From Polycyclovorans sp046565985 (GTDB lineage: Bacteria; Pseudomonadota; Gammaproteobacteria; Nevskiales; Nevskiaceae), in the NCBI GenBank assembly GCA_046565985.1, contig JBKHXN010000088.1, forward strand, positions 1 through 14,181: a DNA stretch of 14,181 bases. Direction: 5' to 3'. The notes beneath the pieces are model-generated. The model did not search any database, was not told where the DNA came from, and was given only the letters and a program-made list of their open reading frames with translations. Shown here piece by piece: positions 7,674-14,181 of this stretch. The position numbers and the translations under genes are program-made. Position 1 is the first letter of the stretch, and each line of letters starts with the position of its first letter.

Positions 7674-8330
7674 TCAGCTGCGTGCCGCGGCTCCGGGCCG
7701 GTAGGCGCGCAGGAAGACATCCACCACATCGGTGACGTGCGCCCGGATCTCCGCCCGGCCGGGGCGGGGCGCGCAGGCCATCATCAGCTGCAGGTGATAC
7801 ACGCCCTTGAGCAGGCAGAAGAAGTGCGCTGCCGCGCGCAGCGGATCGCTCACCTGCAGGTCGCCGGCGCGATGGGCGGCCTTGAGCAGGTTGGAGAACT
7901 GGTCCAGCGTGCGCTGCGGCCCGGCAGCGTAGAACAGCCGGCCGAGCTTGCCGCCGTCGCGCGCCTGCGCGGCCATCATGCGGTACACGTTGATGACCTC
8001 GTCGTTCATCACCAGATCCAGAAATCCGTGGCCGATCTGCAGCAGCCGTTCGCGCAGCGGGCGGGTGGAACGCACGTCGAAGAATTCCGGAGGCGCATGT
8101 TCCTCGCAGGTCTCGATCACCGCCTGCTGGAACAGCTCATCCTTGGCACGGAAATGGCTGTACAGCGTGAGCTTGGAAACACCGGCCTCCTGGGCGATGG
8201 AATCCATGCTGGTGGCGGTATAGCCCTGGTGGGCAAACAGGCGCTTGGCGGCGTGCAGGATCGCGGCCCGTTTCTCCGGATCCTTGCGGCGGCCACGGCG
8301 CGCCGGCGGTTTTTCCGTTGCTTTTTGCAT
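7674..8330 (-). CDS. TetR/AcrR-family repressor, likely of the adjacent RND efflux operon
   Basis: A 218-residue transcriptional regulator. After a basic N-terminus (RRGRRKDPEKR), residues of the TetR helix-turn-helix follow: AAILHAAKRLFAHQGYTATS, SIAQEAGVSKLTLYSHFRAK and DELFQQAV. The C-terminal half, with LLKAAHRAGDLQVSDPLRAA and HFFCLLKGVYHLQL, resembles the ligand domain of AefR-like TetR proteins (inference). The ATG at 8330 was chosen over a TTG start at 8363, because the latter would add residues encoded by the operator region. The gene diverges from the membrane-fusion-protein gene with 61 bp between them, the usual arrangement for a local efflux repressor that also represses itself. 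Its inducing ligand cannot be told from sequence. Confidence 0.9.
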   Translation of the reverse strand: MQKATEKPPARRGRRKDPEKRAAILHAAKRLFAHQGYTATSMDSIAQEAGVSKLTLYSHFRAKDELFQQAVIETCEEHAPPEFFDVRSTRPLRERLLQIGHGFLDLVMNDEVINVYRMMAAQARDGGKLGRLFYAAGPQRTLDQFSNLLKAAHRAGDLQVSDPLRAAAHFFCLLKGVYHLQLMMACAPRPGRAEIRAHVTDVVDVFLRAYRPGAAARS

Positions 8331-8353
8331 ATCGTCCAATGGTAGCGTAAATT
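8325..8353 (+). promoter_or_regulatory. Candidate sigma-70-type promoter for the RND efflux operon
   Basis: TTGCAT at 8325-8330 and TAAATT at 8348-8353 are separated by 17 bp, a good spacing for a housekeeping promoter. Transcription would start near 8360, inside the candidate TetR operator, which fits repression by blocking initiation. The -35 hexamer overlaps the repressor's own start codon on the other strand. The match to consensus is only moderate. Confidence 0.35.
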
Positions 8354-8359
8354 CATATA

Positions 8360-8377
8360 CCAAACCGTACAGTTTAG
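8360..8377. promoter_or_regulatory. Candidate TetR operator (imperfect palindrome)
   Basis: The core at 8362-8375 reads AAACcGTACaGTTT, symmetric about GTAC except for one mismatched pair (lower case). The symmetry extends to an outer C/G pair at 8360 and 8377 with one further mismatch between. Spacing and base composition resemble operators of TetR-type efflux repressors. It lies between the repressor start and the ribosome-binding site of the efflux operon, so it could control both directions. Confidence 0.6.
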
Positions 8378-8391
8378 TTTATGGAGGCCCG

Positions 8392-9468
8392 ATGCACGCC
8401 CGTCTCGCTGCCCTGTCGCTGTCGTTGCTGCTGCTCTGCGCCTGTAACGGCGGGCAGGCTCCCGAGCCCGCGGCCCGTCCGGTGGTGGTCGAATCGCCCC
8501 AGCCGCTGGCCGGCGAGGCGGCCGAAGTCTTCCCGGGCACGGTGACCGCGCGGGAAGAAGCCGATCTGTCCTTCCGCGTGGCCGGCAAGATCCTGCGCCG
8601 CCACGTGGACGCGGGCACGCCCGTGCAGCCCGGTACCCTGCTCGCCGAGCTGGACCCCGAGGACGCCCGGCTCAATACCGCCTCGGCCCAGGCCAATGTC
8701 GCCGCCGCCGAGGCCGACGCGCGGCTCGCCGAGGCCGAGCTGTCGCGCCACCGTGAACTGCTGGACCAGGGGTTCATCAGCAAGTCCCTGTTCGAGGTGC
8801 GCGAGAACAGCTACAAGCTGGCGCAGGCGCGTCTGGAACAGGCCCGCTCGCAGCTGGCGGTGATCCGCAACCAGGCCGGCTACACGCGCCTGCTCGCCAC
8901 CCGCGGCGGGGTAGTCACCGCGGTACTGGCCGAGGCCGGGCAGGTGGTCAACGCCGGGCAGCCGGTATTCCGGGTGGCGACCGAGGGCGCGCACGAGGTG
9001 CTGATCAACGTGCCCGAAGGCCGCCTCGACGCCTTCCGCCGGGCCAGCGACCTCAAGGTACGCCTGTGGGCGCAGCCGGGGCGGCTGTACGAGGCGCGCA
9101 TCCGCGAGATCACTCCGCAGGCCGAGCGGGCCACCCGCACCCATCCGGCACGGGTCACGATCCTCAACGGCGATGAATCGGTGCGTCTGGGCATGACCGC
9201 CGCAGTGCTCATGGGCGAGCGGCTGGAAGGCGGCATCTTCGCCGTGCCCGGCAGCGCGCTGGGCGAGCACGAAGGCCAGCCGGCCCTGTGGCGCGTCGGC
9301 GCCGACAGCCGCCTGAGCCCGGTCGCGGTCACCGTGGTGCGCTACAGCGAGCACGGGGTCATCGTCCAGGGGCCGCTGGCGGCGACCGACCGGGTGGTCA
9401 CCGCCGGGGTGCACCTGCTGCACGCCGGACAGACGGTCACCCCGCTGCAGCGCGAGCGCGAGGGCTGA
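8392..9468 (+). CDS. RND efflux periplasmic adaptor (membrane-fusion lipoprotein)
   Basis: A 358-residue HlyD/AcrA-type adaptor bridging the inner-membrane pump and an outer-membrane channel. A signal peptide ends in the lipobox LCAC with the lipidated cysteine at C18. Then come the first half of the lipoyl domain (about 50-90, with LSFRVAGKILRRHVDAG), an alpha-helical hairpin rich in Ala and Glu (about 93-160), the second lipoyl half with GGVVTAVLAEAGQVVNAGQP, a beta-barrel with RIREITPQA and TILNGDE segments, and a C-terminal membrane-proximal domain. ATG 8392 follows GGAGG at 8383-8387; the spacing of four bases is short. The frame is open upstream to 8245, but that part lies over the repressor gene. 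The RND transporter starts three bases after the stop, so the two are cotranscribed. Confidence 0.93.
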   Translation: MHARLAALSLSLLLLCACNGGQAPEPAARPVVVESPQPLAGEAAEVFPGTVTAREEADLSFRVAGKILRRHVDAGTPVQPGTLLAELDPEDARLNTASAQANVAAAEADARLAEAELSRHRELLDQGFISKSLFEVRENSYKLAQARLEQARSQLAVIRNQAGYTRLLATRGGVVTAVLAEAGQVVNAGQPVFRVATEGAHEVLINVPEGRLDAFRRASDLKVRLWAQPGRLYEARIREITPQAERATRTHPARVTILNGDESVRLGMTAAVLMGERLEGGIFAVPGSALGEHEGQPALWRVGADSRLSPVAVTVVRYSEHGVIVQGPLAATDRVVTAGVHLLHAGQTVTPLQREREG

Positions 9469-9471
9469 GCG

Positions 9472-12400
9472 ATGCGCTTCAACCTTTCTGAGTGGGCGCT
9501 CGAAAACCGTGGCATCGTGGTCTATTTCATGGTGCTGCTCGCCGTGCTCGGCGGCTGGAGCTATCTCAATCTCGGCCAGTCCGAGGACCCGCCGTTCACC
9601 TTCCGGGTGATGGTGGTCAACACCTTCTGGCCGGGCGCTACGGCGAGCGAAGTCGAGCAGCAGGTCACCGACCGCATCGAGGAAAAGCTGCAGGAGAGCC
9701 AGTACGTGGATTTCCTGCGCAGCTACTCGCGTCCGGGCGAGTCGCAGGTTTTTTTCCTGGTGCGCGACGACATTGATCCCCGCATCATCGCCGATGCCTA
9801 CTACCAGGTACGCAAGAAGATCGGCGACATCCGCCATCGCCTGCCGCCCGGTGTGCAGGGCCCGTTCTTCAACGACGAGTTCGGCGACACCTTCGGCAAC
9901 ATCTATGCCCTCACCGGGCGCGATTACAGCGCCGCCGAGCTGGAGGACTACGCCGAACGCATCCGCGCGCGCCTGCTGCGGGTGCAGGATGTGGCCAAGG
10001 TTGAATTTTTTGGTGTGCAGGAAGAGCGGATCGAGATCCGCATCGACAACGTCAAGCGCGGCGAGCTGGGCGTGCCGGCCGAGGTGATCTTTGCCGCGCT
10101 GCAGGGCATGAACAATGTCCAGCCGGCCGGTTTCTTCGAGGTGGGCGGTGACCGGATCTACCTGCGTACCACCGGCGCCTTCCGCAGCGCCGAGGATGTC
10201 CGCAACGCACCCGTCACCTTCGCCGGGCGCACCGTACGGGTGGGCGATGTGGCCGAGGTGCACCGCGGCTATGCCGACCCGCCCAGCCCCAGCGTGCGCT
10301 TCGGCGGTGAGCCTGCCATCGGCATCGGCGTCTCCATGGAAAAGGGCGGCGACATCATCCGTCTGGGCAAGGCGCTGGACGCCGAGTTCGCGCGCATCCA
10401 GGCCGGGCTGCCGCTGGGCCTGAGCCTGGACCGCGTGGCCGACCAGCCGCGCGCGGTGCGCCGCGGCGTCTCGGAGTTTGTCCGGGTGCTGGCCGAGGCG
10501 GTGGCCATCGTGCTGCTGGTGAGCTTCTTCTCGCTGGGTTTTCGCACCGGGCTGGTGGTGGCGCTGTCCATCCCGCTGGTGCTGGCGATGACCTTTGCGG
10601 CGATGAAGTATTTCAGCATTGATCTGCATAAGATCTCGCTCGGCGCGCTGGTGCTGGCGCTGGGCCTGCTGGTGGACGACGCCATCATCGCCGTGGAGAT
10701 GATGGCGGTGAAAATGGAGCAGGGCTGGGACCGGGTCAAGGCCGCCTCCTTCGCCTACACCAGCACCGCCTTCCCCATGCTCACCGGCACCCTGGTGACC
10801 GCCGCGGGCTTTCTGCCCATCGCCACCGCCGCCAGCTCCACCGGCGAGTACACGCGCTCGATCTTCCAGGTGGTGACCATCGCCCTGGTGATCTCCTGGC
10901 TGGCGGCGGTGATCTTCGTGCCCTATCTGGGCTACAGGCTGCTGCCGGATTTTCATCGCGGCCGCGACGTGGACCCCGGCAGCCACGACCCCTACCAGAC
11001 GCCTTTCTATGCGCGCGCGCGCCGGGTCATCGCCTGGTGTGTGGACCACCGCTTCAAGGTCATCGGCCTGACGGTGGCGCTGTTCGTGGTCAGCGTGGGG
11101 CTGTTCCGCTTTGTCCCGCAGCAGTTCTTCCCGGCCTCGGCGCGGCTGGAACTGCTGGTGGACCTCAAGCTGGCCGAGGGCGCCTCGCTGGACGCCACCC
11201 ACCAGGCCGCGCAGCGGCTGGAGCAGCTGCTGGAGGAACAGGACGGCATCGAGCATTACGTGGGCTATGTGGGCAGTGGCGCGCCGCGCTTCTACCTGCC
11301 GCTGGATCAGCAGCTGCCGGCCGCCAGCTTCGCCCAGTACGTGCTCAACACCGCCAGCATCGAGGACCGCGAGCGCCTGCGCGCCCTGCTGGTGCAGACC
11401 CTGCCGCAGCAGTTCCCCGATCTGCGCTGGCGTGTGCTGCGCCTGGAGCAGGGCCCGCCGGTGGGCTACCCGGTGCAGTTCCGCGTCTCCGGCGAGGACC
11501 CGGTGGTGCTGCACGCCCTTGCAGACCGTATTGCGACAGTGATGCGTGACAACCCCCACGCCGCCAACGTGCACCTGGACTGGGACGAGCCGAGCAAGAT
11601 CGTGCGCCTGGTCATTGACCAGGATCGCGCGCAGGCGCTGGGCGTGAGCTCCGAATCGGTCGCGCAGTACCTGCAGTCCTCACTCAACGGCGGGCGGGTG
11701 ACGCTGCTGCGCGAGCAGAACAAGCTCATCGAGGTGGTGTTCCGCGGCCCGCCCGACGAACGCGCCCTGCTGAGCCTGCTGGAGAGCACCTCCATCCCGC
11801 GCTTTGACGGGCCCAGCATCGCGCTGAACCAGATCGCCCGTCTGGAATACACCACCGAACCCGGCATCACCTGGCGCCGCAACCGTCTGCCCACGGTGAC
11901 GGCGCGCGCCGACGTCTATACCAACGTCCAGGCGCCGGTGGTCACCGCGCAGATCCTGCCGCTGCTGGAGCCGATCCGCGCCGATCTGCCGCCGGGTTAC
12001 GTGCTGGAAACCGGCGGCACCGTGGAGGAGTCCGCCAAGGGCCAGCGCTCGGTCAACGCCGGCATGCCCCTGCTGGTCCTCACCGTGCTCACGCTGCTGA
12101 TGTTCCAGCTCAAGCGCTTCTCGCTGGTGGCGCTGGTGGTGCTGACCGCGCCGCTGGGCATCATCGGCGTGAGCCTGTTCATGCTGGCGCTGCAGCAGCC
12201 CTTCGGCTTCGTGGCGATGCTCGGCACCATCGCCCTGTCGGGCATGATCATGCGCAACAGCGTGATCCTGGTGGACCAGATCGAGCATGACCTGGCCAGC
12301 GGCATCAGCCCGCACCGCGCGGTGGTGGGCGCCACGGTCCGCCGTCTGCGGCCCATCGTGCTCACCGCGGCGGCGGCGGTGCTGGCCATGATTCCGCTGT

Positions 12401-12546
12401 CGCGCAGCGTGTTCTTCGGGCCGATGGCGGTGGCCATCATGGGCGGCCTGATCGCCGCCACTGCGCTGACGCTGCTGTTCCTGCCCGCGCTCTACGCCGC
12501 CTGGTTCCGCGTGCCCCCGGACGACGGCGTGCCGGCGCGTTACTGA
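9472..12546 (+). CDS. RND-family inner-membrane efflux transporter (AcrB/TriC-like)
   Basis: A 1024-residue proton-driven pump of usual family length. TM1 is at about 13-32. A first large periplasmic porter loop follows, then TM2-TM6 (about 340-495). The proton-relay aspartates D402/D403 lie in GLLVDDAII. TM7 is near 528-548, followed by a second large loop and TM8-TM12 (about 862-1015). In TM10 the sequence SGMIMRNSVILVDQ places R928 where AcrB-like pumps have a lysine. The start ATG 9472 lies three bases after the adaptor stop, with a GAGGG just upstream. The general look (lipoprotein adaptor plus TetR control, no channel gene) resembles TriABC- or AcrAB-type multidrug systems, but the substrate cannot be assigned. 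Its 3' end overlaps the convergent glycosylase gene by seven bases. Confidence 0.95.
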   Translation: MRFNLSEWALENRGIVVYFMVLLAVLGGWSYLNLGQSEDPPFTFRVMVVNTFWPGATASEVEQQVTDRIEEKLQESQYVDFLRSYSRPGESQVFFLVRDDIDPRIIADAYYQVRKKIGDIRHRLPPGVQGPFFNDEFGDTFGNIYALTGRDYSAAELEDYAERIRARLLRVQDVAKVEFFGVQEERIEIRIDNVKRGELGVPAEVIFAALQGMNNVQPAGFFEVGGDRIYLRTTGAFRSAEDVRNAPVTFAGRTVRVGDVAEVHRGYADPPSPSVRFGGEPAIGIGVSMEKGGDIIRLGKALDAEFARIQAGLPLGLSLDRVADQPRAVRRGVSEFVRVLAEAVAIVLLVSFFSLGFRTGLVVALSIPLVLAMTFAAMKYFSIDLHKISLGALVLALGLLVDDAIIAVEMMAVKMEQGWDRVKAASFAYTSTAFPMLTGTLVTAAGFLPIATAASSTGEYTRSIFQVVTIALVISWLAAVIFVPYLGYRLLPDFHRGRDVDPGSHDPYQTPFYARARRVIAWCVDHRFKVIGLTVALFVVSVGLFRFVPQQFFPASARLELLVDLKLAEGASLDATHQAAQRLEQLLEEQDGIEHYVGYVGSGAPRFYLPLDQQLPAASFAQYVLNTASIEDRERLRALLVQTLPQQFPDLRWRVLRLEQGPPVGYPVQFRVSGEDPVVLHALADRIATVMRDNPHAANVHLDWDEPSKIVRLVIDQDRAQALGVSSESVAQYLQSSLNGGRVTLLREQNKLIEVVFRGPPDERALLSLLESTSIPRFDGPSIALNQIARLEYTTEPGITWRRNRLPTVTARADVYTNVQAPVVTAQILPLLEPIRADLPPGYVLETGGTVEESAKGQRSVNAGMPLLVLTVLTLLMFQLKRFSLVALVVLTAPLGIIGVSLFMLALQQPFGFVAMLGTIALSGMIMRNSVILVDQIEHDLASGISPHRAVVGATVRRLRPIVLTAAAAVLAMIPLSRSVFFGPMAVAIMGGLIAATALTLLFLPALYAAWFRVPPDDGVPARY

Positions 12547-13172
12547 TCCCTCAGCGCGGCCGCCACGGCGGCCCGCAGGGCCGGGATCACCTCGGCCTCG
12601 AACCAGGGCCGCTGGCTGAGCCAACGCGTGTTGCGCGGGCTGGGGTGCGGCAGCGGGAACCAGCCTGCGGCGCTGAAGTCCGCCCAGCGCCGCACCGTGG
12701 TTTCCAGGGTCTCGGCGCGCGTGCCCAGGTAATGAATCTGCGCATGGCGGCCGATCAGCAGCGTCAGCCGCAGACGCGGCAGCTGCGCCCGGATGCGGGC
12801 ATGCCAGAGCGGTGCGCATTCCGGCCGCGGCGGCAGGTCGCCGCCCCGCCCCCGGCCGGGATAGCAGAACCCCATCGCCATCACGCCGAAGCGGCCGAGG
12901 TCATAGAACCTGTCGCGGTCCACCCCCAGCCAGTCGCGTAGACGTTCGCCGCTGGGGTCGTTCCACGGCAGGCCGGTGGCGTGCACGCGCGTGCCCGGCG
13001 CCTGGCCGGTGATCAGTACGCGCAGGCCTTCGTCCACCCGCAGGATCGGCCTGGGGCCCAGCGGCAGGTGCGCGGCGCAGACCCGGCAGGCGCGCACCTC
13101 CTGCGCCAGCCGTGCCAGCGGTGTGGCCGGGTCGCGCGGGCCGTTATGATCGGGCACAGGGAGATCGGACAT
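12540..13172 (-). CDS. Uracil-DNA glycosylase superfamily protein with Fe-S-type cysteines
   Basis: A 210-residue protein of the uracil-DNA glycosylase superfamily, expected to remove uracil or a related damaged base from DNA. Motif A reads GQAPG (56-60), followed by TGLPWNDPSG (66-75); motif B is HPSPRN (176-181). Cysteines 29, 32, 103 and 119 give C-X2-C-X70-C-X15-C, matching the [4Fe-4S] ligand pattern of family 4 enzymes. I placed the start at the ATG 13172-13170. In-frame ATGs at 13184 and 13214 would add residues overlapping tag, and no start has a good ribosome-binding site. Its start codon overlaps that of tag on the other strand. The family number is uncertain, because the region after motif A differs from classical family 4, where a glutamate and PFVG-like residues are usual. 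Confidence 0.82.
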   Translation of the reverse strand: MSDLPVPDHNGPRDPATPLARLAQEVRACRVCAAHLPLGPRPILRVDEGLRVLITGQAPGTRVHATGLPWNDPSGERLRDWLGVDRDRFYDLGRFGVMAMGFCYPGRGRGGDLPPRPECAPLWHARIRAQLPRLRLTLLIGRHAQIHYLGTRAETLETTVRRWADFSAAGWFPLPHPSPRNTRWLSQRPWFEAEVIPALRAAVAAALRDQ

Positions 13173-13767
13173 GACTGAAAGCATACGTTGCCCGTGGGCA
13201 GAGAAGAGCGCCATCGAGCGCGACTACCACGACCGCGAGTGGGGTACGCCCCAGCACGACGAGCGCGTGCTGTTCGAGTTCCTGCTGCTGGAAGGCGCAC
13301 AGGCGGGTCTGTCCTGGCGCACCATCCTGGCCCGGCGCGAGGGCTACCGTGCCGTATTCGACGGCTTCGACGCACAGCGGATGGCCGCCTATACCGACGC
13401 CGACCTGGCCCGGCGCCTGCAGGATCCGCGCATCATCCGCAACCGGCTCAAGGTGCAGGCGGCGCGCAGCAACGCCCGCTGCTATCTGGAGCTGTGCGCC
13501 GAGCGCGGTGGCCTGGCGCCCTATCTCTGGGGCTGGGTGGACGGCCGGCCGCTGTGCAATCAATGGCAGCAGGCCGCCCAGGTGCCGGCCCGCACGCCGC
13601 TGTCGGACGCCATCAGCGCCGACCTGCGCCGCCGCGGCTTCCGTTTCGTGGGCAGCACCATCATCTACGCCTACCTGCAGGCCGTGGGCGTGGTCAACGA
13701 CCATCTGCTGGACTGCTTCCGGCACCGGACTGCGGGCGGCCTGTCGGCTGACGGCTCACTCATGTGA
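13171..13767 (+). CDS. tag: DNA-3-methyladenine glycosylase I (Tag)
   Basis: A 198-residue base-excision-repair enzyme that removes 3-methyladenine from alkylated DNA. The zinc-binding residues known from E. coli Tag are conserved with the same spacing: C7 and H20 at the N-terminus, H178 and C182 in VNDHLLDC. The active-site segment LEGAQAGLSW carries E41, and RGFRFVGSTIIYAYLQAVG matches the C-terminal helix. ATG 13171 is supported by AGGGAG at 13158-13163, seven bases upstream. That ribosome-binding site, and presumably the promoter, lie inside the 5' coding part of the divergent glycosylase gene. The protein has about 15 extra C-terminal residues compared with E. coli (187 residues), without visible motifs. 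Confidence 0.95.
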   Translation: MTESIRCPWAEKSAIERDYHDREWGTPQHDERVLFEFLLLEGAQAGLSWRTILARREGYRAVFDGFDAQRMAAYTDADLARRLQDPRIIRNRLKVQAARSNARCYLELCAERGGLAPYLWGWVDGRPLCNQWQQAAQVPARTPLSDAISADLRRRGFRFVGSTIIYAYLQAVGVVNDHLLDCFRHRTAGGLSADGSLM

Positions 13768-13789
13768 CAATCCGGTGACACATCAGGCA

Positions 13790-13808
13790 GGCCGGCAGCA
13801 GACCGGCC
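13790..13808 (+). other. Hairpin between tag and the downstream lipoprotein gene
   Basis: GGCCGG (13790-13795) pairs perfectly with CCGGCC (13803-13808) around a seven-base loop. No T-run follows, so it is not a classic intrinsic terminator. It ends two bases before the GAGGAG ribosome-binding site of the next gene, so in RNA it could limit read-through or mask that site. In such GC-rich DNA a six-base stem can also arise by chance. Confidence 0.35.
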
Positions 13809-13822
13809 GCGAGGAGCGTCCC

Positions 13823-14181
13823 ATGTACAAGCCGGGTCTGTGGTTGAGTCTGTTGTTGCTTGGCGCCTGCGGCGCCGCGCCGCCGCCCGCACCGCCCGCG
13901 GTCCCGCCGGTGGCCAGTGCTGCGGCCAACTGCGATCTGTTTGCGCCCGACCCTTTCGTGCTGCGCAACGATCTGGCGCCCGGCAGCCGCAGCCCGGGTG
14001 CCGAGCTGCTGCTGCGCTTCGTGCATTTTTCCGACGATCACATCATCGACGACGACGGCCAGGCCATCAACGGCGCCTCGCCCACCGATCCGGTACACCC
14101 CACCTTCGAATCGGCGATGCGCCTGCAGGAGGAGTACGCCGACGAGGTGCTCAACGACCTGATCGGCCGCGTCAATGCCTG
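13823..14181 (+). CDS. Lipoprotein with metallophosphoesterase motif, N-terminal part (runs off right edge)
   Basis: The first 119 codons of an exported lipoprotein are visible. A short signal peptide with four consecutive leucines ends in the lipobox LGAC, lipidated at C16. A Pro/Ala-rich spacer (17-35) follows. From residue 61 the sequence ELLLRFVHFSDDHIIDDDGQ contains D71-x-H73, the first metal-binding motif of calcineurin-like metallophosphoesterases (FxHxSDxH form). The remaining motifs (GDxxD, GNH(D/E), GHxH) would lie beyond the edge, so the assignment rests on one motif. ATG 13823 is well supported by GAGGAG at 13811-13816. It starts 55 bases after tag on the same strand; whether it has its own promoter is not clear. 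If correct, it would hydrolyse phosphoesters in the cell envelope. Confidence 0.6.
   Translation, partial: MYKPGLWLSLLLLGACGAAPPPAPPAVPPVASAAANCDLFAPDPFVLRNDLAPGSRSPGAELLLRFVHFSDDHIIDDDGQAINGASPTDPVHPTFESAMRLQEEYADEVLNDLIGRVNA

Noticed and set aside
7674..8363. TTG start of the TetR gene at 8363
   Set aside because: It would translate the operator-promoter region. ATG 8330 gives the usual short basic arm before the DNA-binding domain.
8245..8391. Upstream extension of the membrane-fusion protein frame
   Set aside because: It overlaps the TetR gene and would bury the signal peptide and lipobox inside the protein.
8374..11574. A 1066-codon open frame on the minus strand opposite the efflux genes
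   Set aside because: It is antisense to two well-recognised genes. Its product is rich in His, Gln, Arg and Gly with no family resemblance, as expected when GC-rich codons are read from the opposite strand.
1..14181. Mobile elements, CRISPR arrays, tRNA or rRNA genes
   Set aside because: No terminal inverted repeats, transposase motifs, regularly spaced repeats or cloverleaf-like sequences were noticed on either strand.

Overview
The window (14,181 bp, GC-rich throughout, genes packed almost end to end) looks like chromosome of a gammaproteobacterium. The type IV pilus (Chp/Pil) chemosensory genes sit beside a glutathione biosynthesis gene, as in Pseudomonas and its relatives. The glutathione gene is the glutamate-cysteine ligase type known from Acidithiobacillus, sulfur oxidisers and nitrifiers. 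A Chromatiales/Ectothiorhodospiraceae-like host is a reasonable guess, but this is inference from gene families and base composition only.

Layout. (1) 1-325, minus: 5' part of a glutamate-cysteine ligase gene running off the left edge. (2) 458-7670, plus: a tight four-gene Chp operon, made of PilG (CheY-type regulator), PilI (CheW-type adaptor), a 1925-residue ChpA/PilL hybrid kinase and a ChpC-like second CheW protein. PilH, the PilJ receptor, the PilK methyltransferase and the ChpB methylesterase, which accompany these genes in Pseudomonas, are not here. (3) 7674-12546: a TetR/AcrR-type repressor (minus) divergent from an RND efflux pair (plus), a lipoprotein membrane-fusion protein and an inner-membrane RND transporter, with a palindromic operator candidate in the 61-bp gap between them. 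No outer-membrane channel gene is present, so a TolC-like partner must be encoded elsewhere. (4) 12540-13767: two divergent base-excision-repair glycosylases, a uracil-DNA glycosylase superfamily protein (minus) and DNA-3-methyladenine glycosylase I, Tag (plus). Their ATG codons overlap within a single CATG. (5) 13823 to the right edge: the start of a lipoprotein with a metallophosphoesterase motif.

How the parts work together. PilI and ChpC should couple ChpA to a receptor, and ChpA should autophosphorylate and pass phosphate through several HPt domains to PilG and to its own C-terminal receiver domain, controlling pilus extension and twitching. The TetR protein probably represses the efflux operon until a ligand releases it. 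The two glycosylases remove uracil (or related lesions) and 3-methyladenine from DNA.

No RNA genes, CRISPR arrays, insertion sequences or phage genes were seen. No gene-free stretch exceeds about 130 bp. I do not see a clearly undescribed system. The points most worth a second look are the stripped-down Chp operon with its partly degenerate HPt array and in-frame tandem repeat, and the glycosylase pair with overlapping start codons, one of which carries an iron-sulfur-like cysteine quartet.
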